Source: Streptomyces tsukubensis
Lineage (GTDB): Bacteria > Actinomycetota > Actinomycetes > Streptomycetales > Streptomycetaceae
NCBI RefSeq assembly: GCF_003932715.1
Contig: NZ_CP020700.1
Coordinates: forward strand, 7,276,501 to 7,340,500
Direction of reading: 5' to 3'
DNA: 64,000 nucleotides
A program made the translations under genes and the position numbers. The notes below the pieces were generated by a model. The model searched no databases, was not told where the DNA came from, and was given only the letters and a program-made list of their open reading frames with translations. This document shows positions 23,601 through 31,130 of this stretch, piece after piece. The first letter of the stretch is position 1. Each line of letters starts with the position of its first letter.

Positions 23601-24609
23601 CGAAGATCTGGTGGTCGGCCGCCGTACAGCGGCCCATCACGGCCTCGGCCCCGGCGTCGGGGCTGCCGTCCCTGATGCCCACACAGCCCTGTCCGTCGAC
23701 CCGCAGGACGAAGGTGTTCCCGCCCGGCGGCCCGGACAGTTCGGCATGGAAGCGGCTGCTGCGCGTGCAGTCGTCCCAGGGTTCGAGGAGCCCGCGGCCG
23801 GTGCCCTCCGTGAGGACCTTGAGACAGCCCTTCCCGTAGTCCGGGTGGTGCCAGACGATGCGGTAGCTGTCGCCGCCCAGCGATTCGAGGGTCGTGGCCT
23901 GCGGTGTCACCGTGCTGCACAGGTCCTGCACGGCGACCAGCGGGGTGTACCGCCCGTCGGTCACCCGGCCGTCGGTCAGACAGAACTGGGGCGCCGAAAC
24001 CGGCCGCAGCCGCACATAGCCGTCCGGCGGCAGGGAGGCGGGAGGGGGCCCTGACACGGCGGGCGGATCCTCGGCCCTGGCCGTCTCGTCGTCGGAGGCC
24101 ACCACGGCCAGTGCGGACAGTCCGATGAGGACCGCGGCCAGGGCCGGTATCGCATAGACCGGCAGCCTGCGCCGGACCGGACGGGGGCGCTGTTCCGGCG
24201 GCCCGCCTGACGCCGCCCCGGGCGCTGCCGTGGCCGGCTCGGGATCCGGCTCCGGTCCGGAGGGCGTGTCCCCGGGCTCCGCGGACGCGTCCCGCACCGG
24301 CGCGGGCGGTCGGTCGGCGGGCCGGCCCGCGATCCGCGCCCGGGCTTCGAGCCACTCGTCGACCCGCGAGCCCTCGCCGCAGGCCCGGACGAAGGCGGCC
24401 AGCAACTCCGGGCGCGGCAGCCCGCGCCCGCCCAGAACGGCGGCCAGGGTACTGCGGGGGAGGACGTCGCCCCGGCGGGCGGCGGCTTCCTCCAGCGCCC
24501 GGTACGTCAGCCCCGAACGCTCCTTCAGATCCCGCAACAGAGCCGCCAACTCGGCGGTGTCCCGCGCCTCGCGCGGTGACCGTTCTCGCTGGTTAGCCAC
24601 CTTCGTCAT
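23584..24609 (-). CDS. HTH protein with one membrane helix and an extracellular domain
   Basis: The protein has 341 residues. Residues about 15-75 look like an XRE-type helix-turn-helix domain (SGLTYRALEEAAARRGDVLP, STLAAVLGGRGLPRPELL). A proline-rich linker leads to one hydrophobic helix (about 155-177, IPALAAVLIGLSALAVVAS). The remaining 165 residues would lie outside the cell, with cysteine pairs (QFCLTDG, DLCSTV, KGCLKVL, DDCTRSS, QGCVGIRDG, MGRCTAADHQIF) and a ricin-like QxW-type flavour. The architecture suggests a membrane-anchored regulator with an external sensor. The ATG start is at 24609. It is convergent with the second 7-TM gene, overlapping it by 17 bp. Confidence 0.82.
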   Translation of the reverse strand: MTKVANQRERSPREARDTAELAALLRDLKERSGLTYRALEEAAARRGDVLPRSTLAAVLGGRGLPRPELLAAFVRACGEGSRVDEWLEARARIAGRPADRPPAPVRDASAEPGDTPSGPEPDPEPATAAPGAASGGPPEQRPRPVRRRLPVYAIPALAAVLIGLSALAVVASDDETARAEDPPAVSGPPPASLPPDGYVRLRPVSAPQFCLTDGRVTDGRYTPLVAVQDLCSTVTPQATTLESLGGDSYRIVWHHPDYGKGCLKVLTEGTGRGLLEPWDDCTRSSRFHAELSGPPGGNTFVLRVDGQGCVGIRDGSPDAGAEAVMGRCTAADHQIFVIDPI

Positions 24610-25034
24610 CCTTGCGGACGCCTTGACGGGCCAACAGGAGACTTTCGGTCACGCCCGAAAGACGCGGGTTCTCCGGCGGGACAGGGGGACGGGACACCGG
24701 ACCGTCCCGGACGCGGAGCGGGACAGGGCCCGGACGGCGGCTCCCACCAGTGGCCGGGAGCGTCCCGCCCGGGACGGGACGGGCCGGCCGCGCCCCCGGG
24801 ACGGGACGAGCGTGTCCGATACGGCCTTTCGGCGGCCGCGGGCAGCAGCAGAAGGGGAGGGCCGCGGTCCGCGGGGGCCGCGTCCGGCCGTGCTCAGCAC
24901 ACTCCCGTCACCGGCTGCCGGACGCCCCGCCCGCCGGGTGCCGTGCCCGACCGTGAACGCCCCGCCCGCGACGGTATGACGCCCGGTCGCCGGGCGTCCC
25001 ACCCGCGACGGCCGGGCGCCCCGCCCGGCCTCCC
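24610..25034. other. 425-bp intergenic stretch rich in CGGGAC repeats
   Basis: This region lies upstream of the HTH gene and downstream of the MpaB-type gene. From 24675 to 24810 the hexamer GGGACR or its complement occurs many times (GGGACAGGGGGACGGGACAC, GTCCCGCCCGGGACGGGACG), giving extensive fold-back potential. I find no credible gene. Confidence 0.5.
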
Positions 25035-25958
25035 TCAAGGGGCCGGTGCCACCGGCGGCTGCGGGGGCGTCGCCTCCCGGGAGCCGTGCGGCACCGGGCA
25101 GCCGCGGACCCCGGGCACCGGGAACGTACCGAGCTCCGCCAGTCGGTAGCCCTGCCGATAGCCCTTGATCTCACGGTTCTGCCGGGCGAAGTGCGGTGCC
25201 CGGCGCGGGGGCAGCAGCCGTACCGCCCGCCCGCGCAGCTTCAGCGCCCCGTCGACCGTCCGGCGCAGCGCCGGGGAAGGCGCCGGGAAGCGGAAGGCCT
25301 CCCGCAGCGGCGGGTCCAGCAGTGAGATCGTGGCCGCCCGCAGGCCCGGTGCCAGCGGGCCGGGATACCAGGACGTCATCAGGTCCAGCGTGGCATCGGC
25401 GACCGCCCGGCCGCCCTCGTCCCAGCCGAAGTGCCGGGCCTCGTAGTCGTCGAGGCACCGCTCGAACTCCGCGAAGGTCTCCGGGATCTCCGTGATCCCC
25501 ATCCGACGGCCGAGCTGCCGGTAGTAGGCGGTACAGGCCCGCAGCTCGTGCGGGGTCAGCCGGCGCCAGCCGTAGAGGTCCAGCCAGCGCTTGGGCACCA
25601 CGACGAAGGTGGAGAGCACGTACCGCATCTCGTCGTTGCTGATCTCGTAGCTGCGGTGCATCCCGTTGATCCGGCGGATCGCCGTCCGCCCCTGTTCGCT
25701 GGCGAAGCCGTGCTCCACGACCGCGTCCAGGAGCAGCGCGGTGTCGTCGTACCGCTTCTGGGGCCGCTCGGTGAACTGGGCCGTACGGAGCAGCAGGGCG
25801 CCGATGGAGGGGACGGCGTAGGTACGGAAGAGGGCCAGCTCCAGCGCCCGGACGAAGTCCCAGGGGAACTCGTACACGGCGATCAGCCGGTACATCTCCC
25901 AGTAGTCCCGTTCCGGGTCCATCCGCCGGAGTTCCCTGAGCCGGTCGTAGCGCCGCAC
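25035..25958 (-). CDS. MpaB-type (DUF2236-like) oxygenase family protein
   Basis: This 307-residue protein begins MRRYDRLRELRRMDPERDYWEMY, typical of actinobacterial proteins related to fungal MpaB and the latex-clearing protein fold, which bind haem b. Conserved-looking stretches are ALFRTYAVPSIGALLL, STFVVVPKRWLDLYGWRRLTPHE (split across residues about 140-165) and DPPLREAFRFPAP. Catalytic activity is not established for most members. GTG 25958 is preferred because AAGGGG precedes it by 7 nt; the frame extends to 26003. It is divergent from the type VII AAA-protein gene, with about 200 bp between them. Confidence 0.82.
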   Translation of the reverse strand: MRRYDRLRELRRMDPERDYWEMYRLIAVYEFPWDFVRALELALFRTYAVPSIGALLLRTAQFTERPQKRYDDTALLLDAVVEHGFASEQGRTAIRRINGMHRSYEISNDEMRYVLSTFVVVPKRWLDLYGWRRLTPHELRACTAYYRQLGRRMGITEIPETFAEFERCLDDYEARHFGWDEGGRAVADATLDLMTSWYPGPLAPGLRAATISLLDPPLREAFRFPAPSPALRRTVDGALKLRGRAVRLLPPRRAPHFARQNREIKGYRQGYRLAELGTFPVPGVRGCPVPHGSREATPPQPPVAPAP

Positions 25959-26163
25959 CGCACGTCCCCTTGTTCGCCGTTCCGTGGAAGGGCATCCTCC
26001 CATCCGGTCGCCCGGACGTACGAAGGTCCACGGCCGCCTCCCGCCGCCCGCGGTGGCATTCCGGGCGTTTCAACAGGCATGATGGGCACAACAGTTCCAC
26101 CCGCCCCGGGAGTGAGCGGACTCGTACGGAGCATCGACGTCGGGGCGCCCGGGAGGTCAGAAA

Positions 26164-29100
26164 GTGTCACGCCAGATGCTCACCGTCGCGCAGGACGGAA
26201 CGGGCGACTGCTCCACCATCTCCGCAGCGCTCCGCATCGCCCGGACCGGCGCCGTGATCAGCATCTTCCCCGGACGGTACGAGGAGAGCCTCACCCTCAC
26301 CACCTCCCTCACCCTCACCGCGCTCGAAGGACGCGGCACCGTCGAGCTGGCACCCCGCCGCGGCACCGCGCTGACCCTCTCCTGCGATTCCGCGATGGTC
26401 AACGACCTCGTCCTCCGCGGCCACGACAGCGAACTGCCGGTCGTCGACGTCCCCCGCGGGCAGCTGCTCCTCGACCGCTGCGATGTGTACGGGGCCTCCT
26501 GGGCCGCCCTGTTCGCCCGGGGCGACGGCGCGCTCGCAGTGCGGCAGTGCCGTATCGAGAACCCCCAGGGCGCCGGGGTCGTGACCACCGCCGTCCCCGA
26601 GAGCCTGCTGGAGGAGTGCGTCGTCGAACACCTCGGCACCTCCGCCGTCGTCGCGGGTGAGGAAGGCCGGCTCTCCCTGCGCGGCGGCAAGCTGCGCGAT
26701 GCCCGCGGCAACGGCGTACTCGCCAACGGCCGCGCCCGGGTCCGTGTCGAGGAGTGCGAGATCTCGGCCACCGACAAGCCCGGCGCCGCCGCCGAGGAAC
26801 AGAGCGCCGTCACCCTCCTCCGCACCACCGTCACCGACTGCGCCGTCGGCGTCTTCGTCAACTCGTCGGGCAGCACGCTCCTGGAGGACGTGACCGTACG
26901 GAACAGCGGCGGCCACGGCTTCGTCGTCGGCGGCGGCGCCGCGCCCACCCTGCGCCGCTGCCGTACCGAACGCACCGCCGGAAACGCCCTGCTCGTCACC
27001 GAACGCAGCCGGGGCACCGTCGAGGACTGCGTCTTCACCACCGCCCGGGACGCGGCCGTCCGCGTCGCCGGATTCTCCTCCCCGCAGCTCACCGCCACCG
27101 TCGTCCGCGATGCCGAATCGACGGGAGTGCTGCTGGAGGAGGACTCCGCAGCGGAGACCGACCGGCTGGAGGTCACCGGCAGCGGCGGCAGCGGCATCGT
27201 GATCCGCGCCGGGGCCAACCCCCTGCTGCGCCGCTCGACGGTGACCCGCGCCGGGGGACACGGCATCGAGGTCCTCAAGGACGGCCGCGGCAGACTGGAG
27301 GATTGCCTGGTCGAGGGGAGCGGCGGCGCCGGGATCCATGTCTCCGGCCACGGCAGCCTCTACCTCGGCCAGGGCCGGATCCGCGGCGGCACCGGCCCCG
27401 CGGTGCACATCGGTGCGCTCGGCGCCCTCGCCGTCCGCGATCTCGACGTCCACGACTGCCCCGGCGACGGCATCCGCGTCGACGACCAGGGCGAACTGAC
27501 CGCCACCCGGGCCACGGTCCGGGACCCCGGCGAACACGGCGTACGGATCGCGGAGGGAGCCCGGGCCTCCCTCAACTCCTGCGAGGTGACCGGCGCCGGC
27601 GCCGACGGCATCCGGATCGAAGGCCCCGGACCCGTATCCCTCGTCGACTGCGCCGTCCGCGACAACAAGGGCAGCGGACTGCGCCAGACCGTCGCCGGTG
27701 ACCGGGTCGCGGTGGAACGGCTGACCAGCACCGGGAACGGCGCTCCCGACGCCTTCGGCAGCGCCGCGGAAGCGGAGGCCGCAGGGGACGGCCGGCTGCC
27801 CGGCGGCGCCCCCGTCACCGGCGACCCCGCCGACGCCCCGGACGGACCCGTCGCCGAACTCGAATCCCTGATCGGCCTCGACGACGTCAAACACCAGGTC
27901 CTGACCCTGATCAACCTCAACCGGATGGCGCAGCGCCGCGCCGGGCTGGGCATGCCCGCGCCGCCGATGAGCCGGCATCTGATCTTCGCGGGCCCGCCCG
28001 GCACCGGCAAGACCACCGTCGCCCGCCTCTACGGCTCCATCCTCGCCTCCCTCGGCGTGCTGCCGTCCGGCCATCTGGTGGAGGTCTCCCGGGCCGACCT
28101 CGTCGCCCAGATCATCGGCGGTACGGCCATCAAGACCACGGAGACCTTCAACCGGGCCCTCGGCGGAGTCCTCTTCATCGACGAGGCGTACACCCTGCTC
28201 TCGGACTCCGGCGGTTCGGGCGCCGACTTCGGCCGCGAGGCCATCGACACCCTGGTCAAACTGATGGAGGACCACCGCGACGACATCGTGGTCGTGGCCG
28301 CCGGATACCCCAAGGAGATGACGGACTTCCTCGCCTCCAACCCCGGTCTCGCCTCCCGGTTCACCCGCAGCGTCGAATTCACCGACTACACCTCCGAGGA
28401 ACTCGTCACCATCGTGGACCGGATGTGCTCCGCGCACCGCTACGAACTCGACGGCGACACCCGCACCGCGCTCCGCGGCCACTTCGAGCGCATGCCCAGG
28501 GACGCCTCCTTCGGCAACGGCCGCACCGCCCGCAAGGTCTTCGAGGAGATGGTCGACCGCCAGGCCTCCCGCCTCGCCGCCCGCGGCGACGTCGACGAAC
28601 GCGATCTCGCCCTGCTGACGGCGGAGGACGTCGGACCGCCCTCCGCCTCCGGCGCGGGGGCCGACGACGGTCAGGACCCCCTGCTGCGGCTGGAGGCCCT
28701 GACCGGACTCGCGGCCGTCAAACGCGAGGTCGGCGATCTGGTGAACCTGCTCGCCACCGCCCGCCGCCGGGCCGCGGCAGGCCTCCCGGCACCCAGGATC
28801 AGCAACCACCTCGTCTTCGCGGGCCCGCCCGGCACCGGCAAGACCACCGTCGCCCGGCTCTACGGCGAACTGCTCGCCTCCCTCGAAGTACTGCCGCGCG
28901 GCCAGCTGGTGGAGGTGTCCCGGGCCGATCTGGTGGGCCGGTACGTCGGCCACACCGCCCAGCTGACCAAGGAGGTCTTCCAGCGGGCGATCGGCGGCGT
29001 CCTCTTCGTCGACGAGGCCTACACCCTCACCCCCGCGTCCGCCGGGGGCGGTTCCTCGGACTTCGGCCAGGAAGCCGTGGACACCCTGCTGAAGCTGATG

Positions 29101-29478
29101 GAGGACCACCGCGACGAGGTCGTGGTGATCGCCGCCGGCTATACGGAGGAGATGGACCGCTTCCTGAACTCCAACCCGGGTCTCGCCTCCCGCTTCACCC
29201 GGACCGTGGAGTTCCCCGACTACTCCTCCGACGAACTGGTCACCATCGTCCGGCAGCACGCCGTGGACAACGGCTACGAATGCGCCCCCGGTACGGCCGC
29301 CGATCTGCGCGCCCACTTCGAGGCGATCCCGCGCGGCCGCACCTTCGGCAACGCGCGGCTCGCCCGGCAGACCCTGGAGACCATGATGACCCGTCAGGCG
29401 CGGCGGCTCAGTGCGGTGCCCGCACCCACGCTCGACGATCTGCGTCTGCTGCTTCCCCAGGATCTGCGGGGGGAGTGA
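26164..29478 (+). CDS. Right-handed beta-helix protein fused to two EccA/CbbX-type AAA ATPases
   Basis: The protein has 1,104 residues. Residues about 10-530 consist of repeating strands of roughly 22 residues (SGIVIRAGANPLLRRSTVTR, AGIHVSGHGSLYLGQGRIRG), a parallel beta-helix of the pectate-lyase/DUF1565 kind. Two AAA+ domains follow. The first has Walker A GPPGTGKTT (about 610) and Walker B VLFIDEAYTL (about 669). The second has Walker A (about 886) and VLFVDEAYTL (about 946). Both keep SRFTR arginine fingers. In ESX loci EccA-type ATPases act as cytosolic chaperones that remodel substrates, so the helix may be the substrate-recognition part (inference). GTG 26164 follows GGAGGTCAGAAA. Confidence 0.9.
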   Translation: MSRQMLTVAQDGTGDCSTISAALRIARTGAVISIFPGRYEESLTLTTSLTLTALEGRGTVELAPRRGTALTLSCDSAMVNDLVLRGHDSELPVVDVPRGQLLLDRCDVYGASWAALFARGDGALAVRQCRIENPQGAGVVTTAVPESLLEECVVEHLGTSAVVAGEEGRLSLRGGKLRDARGNGVLANGRARVRVEECEISATDKPGAAAEEQSAVTLLRTTVTDCAVGVFVNSSGSTLLEDVTVRNSGGHGFVVGGGAAPTLRRCRTERTAGNALLVTERSRGTVEDCVFTTARDAAVRVAGFSSPQLTATVVRDAESTGVLLEEDSAAETDRLEVTGSGGSGIVIRAGANPLLRRSTVTRAGGHGIEVLKDGRGRLEDCLVEGSGGAGIHVSGHGSLYLGQGRIRGGTGPAVHIGALGALAVRDLDVHDCPGDGIRVDDQGELTATRATVRDPGEHGVRIAEGARASLNSCEVTGAGADGIRIEGPGPVSLVDCAVRDNKGSGLRQTVAGDRVAVERLTSTGNGAPDAFGSAAEAEAAGDGRLPGGAPVTGDPADAPDGPVAELESLIGLDDVKHQVLTLINLNRMAQRRAGLGMPAPPMSRHLIFAGPPGTGKTTVARLYGSILASLGVLPSGHLVEVSRADLVAQIIGGTAIKTTETFNRALGGVLFIDEAYTLLSDSGGSGADFGREAIDTLVKLMEDHRDDIVVVAAGYPKEMTDFLASNPGLASRFTRSVEFTDYTSEELVTIVDRMCSAHRYELDGDTRTALRGHFERMPRDASFGNGRTARKVFEEMVDRQASRLAARGDVDERDLALLTAEDVGPPSASGAGADDGQDPLLRLEALTGLAAVKREVGDLVNLLATARRRAAAGLPAPRISNHLVFAGPPGTGKTTVARLYGELLASLEVLPRGQLVEVSRADLVGRYVGHTAQLTKEVFQRAIGGVLFVDEAYTLTPASAGGGSSDFGQEAVDTLLKLMEDHRDEVVVIAAGYTEEMDRFLNSNPGLASRFTRTVEFPDYSSDELVTIVRQHAVDNGYECAPGTAADLRAHFEAIPRGRTFGNARLARQTLETMMTRQARRLSAVPAPTLDDLRLLLPQDLRGE

Positions 29479-29553
29479 CCGCGCCCCCGTACCTTCACCG
29501 GTGCGGGGCCCGTTCCCCCGATTCCCCGAACGCCCGAAGTGAGGACCGTCCCT

Positions 29554-30768
29554 GTGCGCCGCCGTACCACTGTGCTGCTCGGCCTGGTCACGCTCGCCGT
29601 GCTGCTGCCCCCGCCCGCCGCGCTCGCGGACCCCACCGCTCCGGCCGACGGGGCCGGGAGCGGGACGACGACCCTGCCGGGTATGCCGGAGCGGCTGCCC
29701 GAGGGCCAGGACGGCTGCACCACCCACCGCGGCCGGCCGACGTCGGCCGCGCCGTGGACCCGCCGCTCCCTCGGTCTCGACCAGGTGTGGAAGCTCTCGC
29801 GGGGGCGGGGGACGACGGTGGCGGTGGTCGGCACCGGGGTCAGCGCCGTACCGGCCGTGCTCGCGGGCCGGGTCACCGCCGTCGGCGCGGCTGACCGCGA
29901 CTGCGTGGGCCGCGGTACGTTCCAGGCCGGGCTTGTCGCCGGGGCGAGCCTGCCTGGGCAGGGGTTTTCCGGGGTGGCGCCCGCCGCGCGGATCCTGGCG
30001 GTTCGGGGCACGGGGGAGCGGGGTGAGCCCGATCCCGCGCTGCTCGCGGCCGGGGTCCGGAAGGCCGCCGAGGCGGGCGCCGATGTGATCACCGTGACCG
30101 CCCCGCTGGACGGTTCCCTCCCGGCGGTACGGGCGGCGATGGCCGCCGCCGTACGCCACGACAGTCTCGTCGTCGTCCCGGCAGCGGCGGACGCCGCTCC
30201 GCGGGGAGGCTCCGGCGGCGACCAGGGGCCGCCCGCCCCGGCGCCGCCGCCCGAGGCACTCGCGGTGCTGGACAGCGGACCGCAGGGGACCCGGAATCCG
30301 CTGGCGCCCGGATACACCCGGGCCGATCTCACGGCCCCCGGCGCGGCCCTCGTCGGCCCGGGCCCGGTCGGCGACGGGAAGTGGACGGCCTCGGGCTCCT
30401 CCCTGGCGGCCGCGCTGACGGCGGGGGCGGCGGCGCTGGTCCGCTCCTACCACCCCTCGCTCCGGGCGGACCAGGTACGGGAGCGGCTGCTGGCCGGTGC
30501 CTATCCGGGCGCCGGACTGCCCGCCCTCGACCCGTACGGCGCGGTGTCCGGACCGGCCCGCCCGGCGGCCGCCGCCCCGGCCGCGGAGAAGCCCGTCGCG
30601 CTGCCGGAGCAGACCGACACCGGGGCGGCGCGGTCCACGGCCCTGCTGGTGACGGCCGCTTCGGTGGGCACGATCCTGGCGGTCGCCTTCGCCGCGGCGG
30701 TCCTGCCGCGCGGCCGGGCCCGCAACTGGCGCCCCGGCCGCTACGAGGCGGACCGCCGGGCCGGGTGA
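29554..30768 (+). CDS. Type VII secretion mycosin homologue lacking catalytic Asp and His
   Basis: This 404-residue S8-family protein has a signal peptide (VLLGLVTLAVLLPPPAALA) and a C-terminal membrane helix (ALLVTAASVGTILAVAFAAAVL) ending in basic residues, the usual MycP architecture. At the expected active-site positions the family Asp (VIDTGV) is Gly (VAVVGTGV, about residue 95), and the His of GHGT is Arg (VGRGTFQAGLVAG, about 125). The oxyanion Asn is lost (VVPAAADA), and only the Ser region remains (ASGSSLAAALTAG, about 290). It should be inactive as a protease and may keep a structural role in the secretion pore. GTG 29554 is chosen for GAGGA 8 nt upstream; the frame also allows 29539. 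Confidence 0.88.
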   Translation: MRRRTTVLLGLVTLAVLLPPPAALADPTAPADGAGSGTTTLPGMPERLPEGQDGCTTHRGRPTSAAPWTRRSLGLDQVWKLSRGRGTTVAVVGTGVSAVPAVLAGRVTAVGAADRDCVGRGTFQAGLVAGASLPGQGFSGVAPAARILAVRGTGERGEPDPALLAAGVRKAAEAGADVITVTAPLDGSLPAVRAAMAAAVRHDSLVVVPAAADAAPRGGSGGDQGPPAPAPPPEALAVLDSGPQGTRNPLAPGYTRADLTAPGAALVGPGPVGDGKWTASGSSLAAALTAGAAALVRSYHPSLRADQVRERLLAGAYPGAGLPALDPYGAVSGPARPAAAAPAAEKPVALPEQTDTGAARSTALLVTAASVGTILAVAFAAAVLPRGRARNWRPGRYEADRRAG

Positions 30769-30816
30769 CAGAGCGCCGGCCACTGGGGCGTCTCCGGAAG
30801 GCCCGGCACGCACACG

Positions 30817-30840
30817 CTCCCCTGTGCCCTTCGGGCCCGG
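30817..30840 (+). repeat. Intergenic repeat, copy 2 (identical to 15110-15133)
   Basis: Exact 24-bp match to 15110-15133, core CTGTGCCCTTCGGGCCCGG, about 50 nt after the mycosin-like gene. Confidence 0.75.
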
Positions 30841-31090
30841 TTCGGGCACCACCGGGCGGTGGCCCCGGGGGCGTGCCTCGGGCCTTGCCGGGATCCCCCG
30901 ATTCCCCGCAGTCTCCGAGTGCGGCGGGGATCCCCCGGGTCGTACCTCATGTGTCCGAGCAGAACCGACCCCCGGCCTCGCCGGGCTCCCACCGCCTTGC
31001 GGTGGCACGCCCCCTGGCGGCGCACACCCCCAGCAGCAGGCCCCGCCCTACGGGGCGGACGGCGCCGCTCTCCGGATACGGCCCGGGTCG

Positions 31091-31126
31091 GGTCCGGCGG
31101 ACCGGGTTCGTCCGATCCGCCGGACC
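31091..31126 (-). terminator. Hairpin terminator after eccC
   Basis: A perfect 11-bp stem (GGTCCGGCGGA / TCCGCCGGACC) with a 14-nt loop starts 4 nt beyond the eccC stop codon on the minus strand. Confidence 0.6.
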
Positions 31127-31130
31127 GGCG

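Larger units (their letters stand above)
30769..31130. other. 362-bp convergent intergenic region with structured repeats
   Basis: This gap lies between the mycosin-like gene (+) and eccC (-). It contains the exact second copy of a 24-bp repeat (30817-30840), a 7-bp hairpin at 30989-31005 (CCACCGC / GCGGTGG) and the eccC terminator. I see no gene; the base composition resembles the 14.7-15.7 kb region. Confidence 0.55.

Noticed and set aside
26167..31008. A 1,613-codon open frame on the minus strand opposite the AAA-protein and mycosin genes
   Set aside because: It is the antisense shadow of two well-supported genes: low-complexity Gly/Val/Asp sequence, no domain motifs, no ribosome-binding site. 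High GC removes stop codons from the opposite strand.
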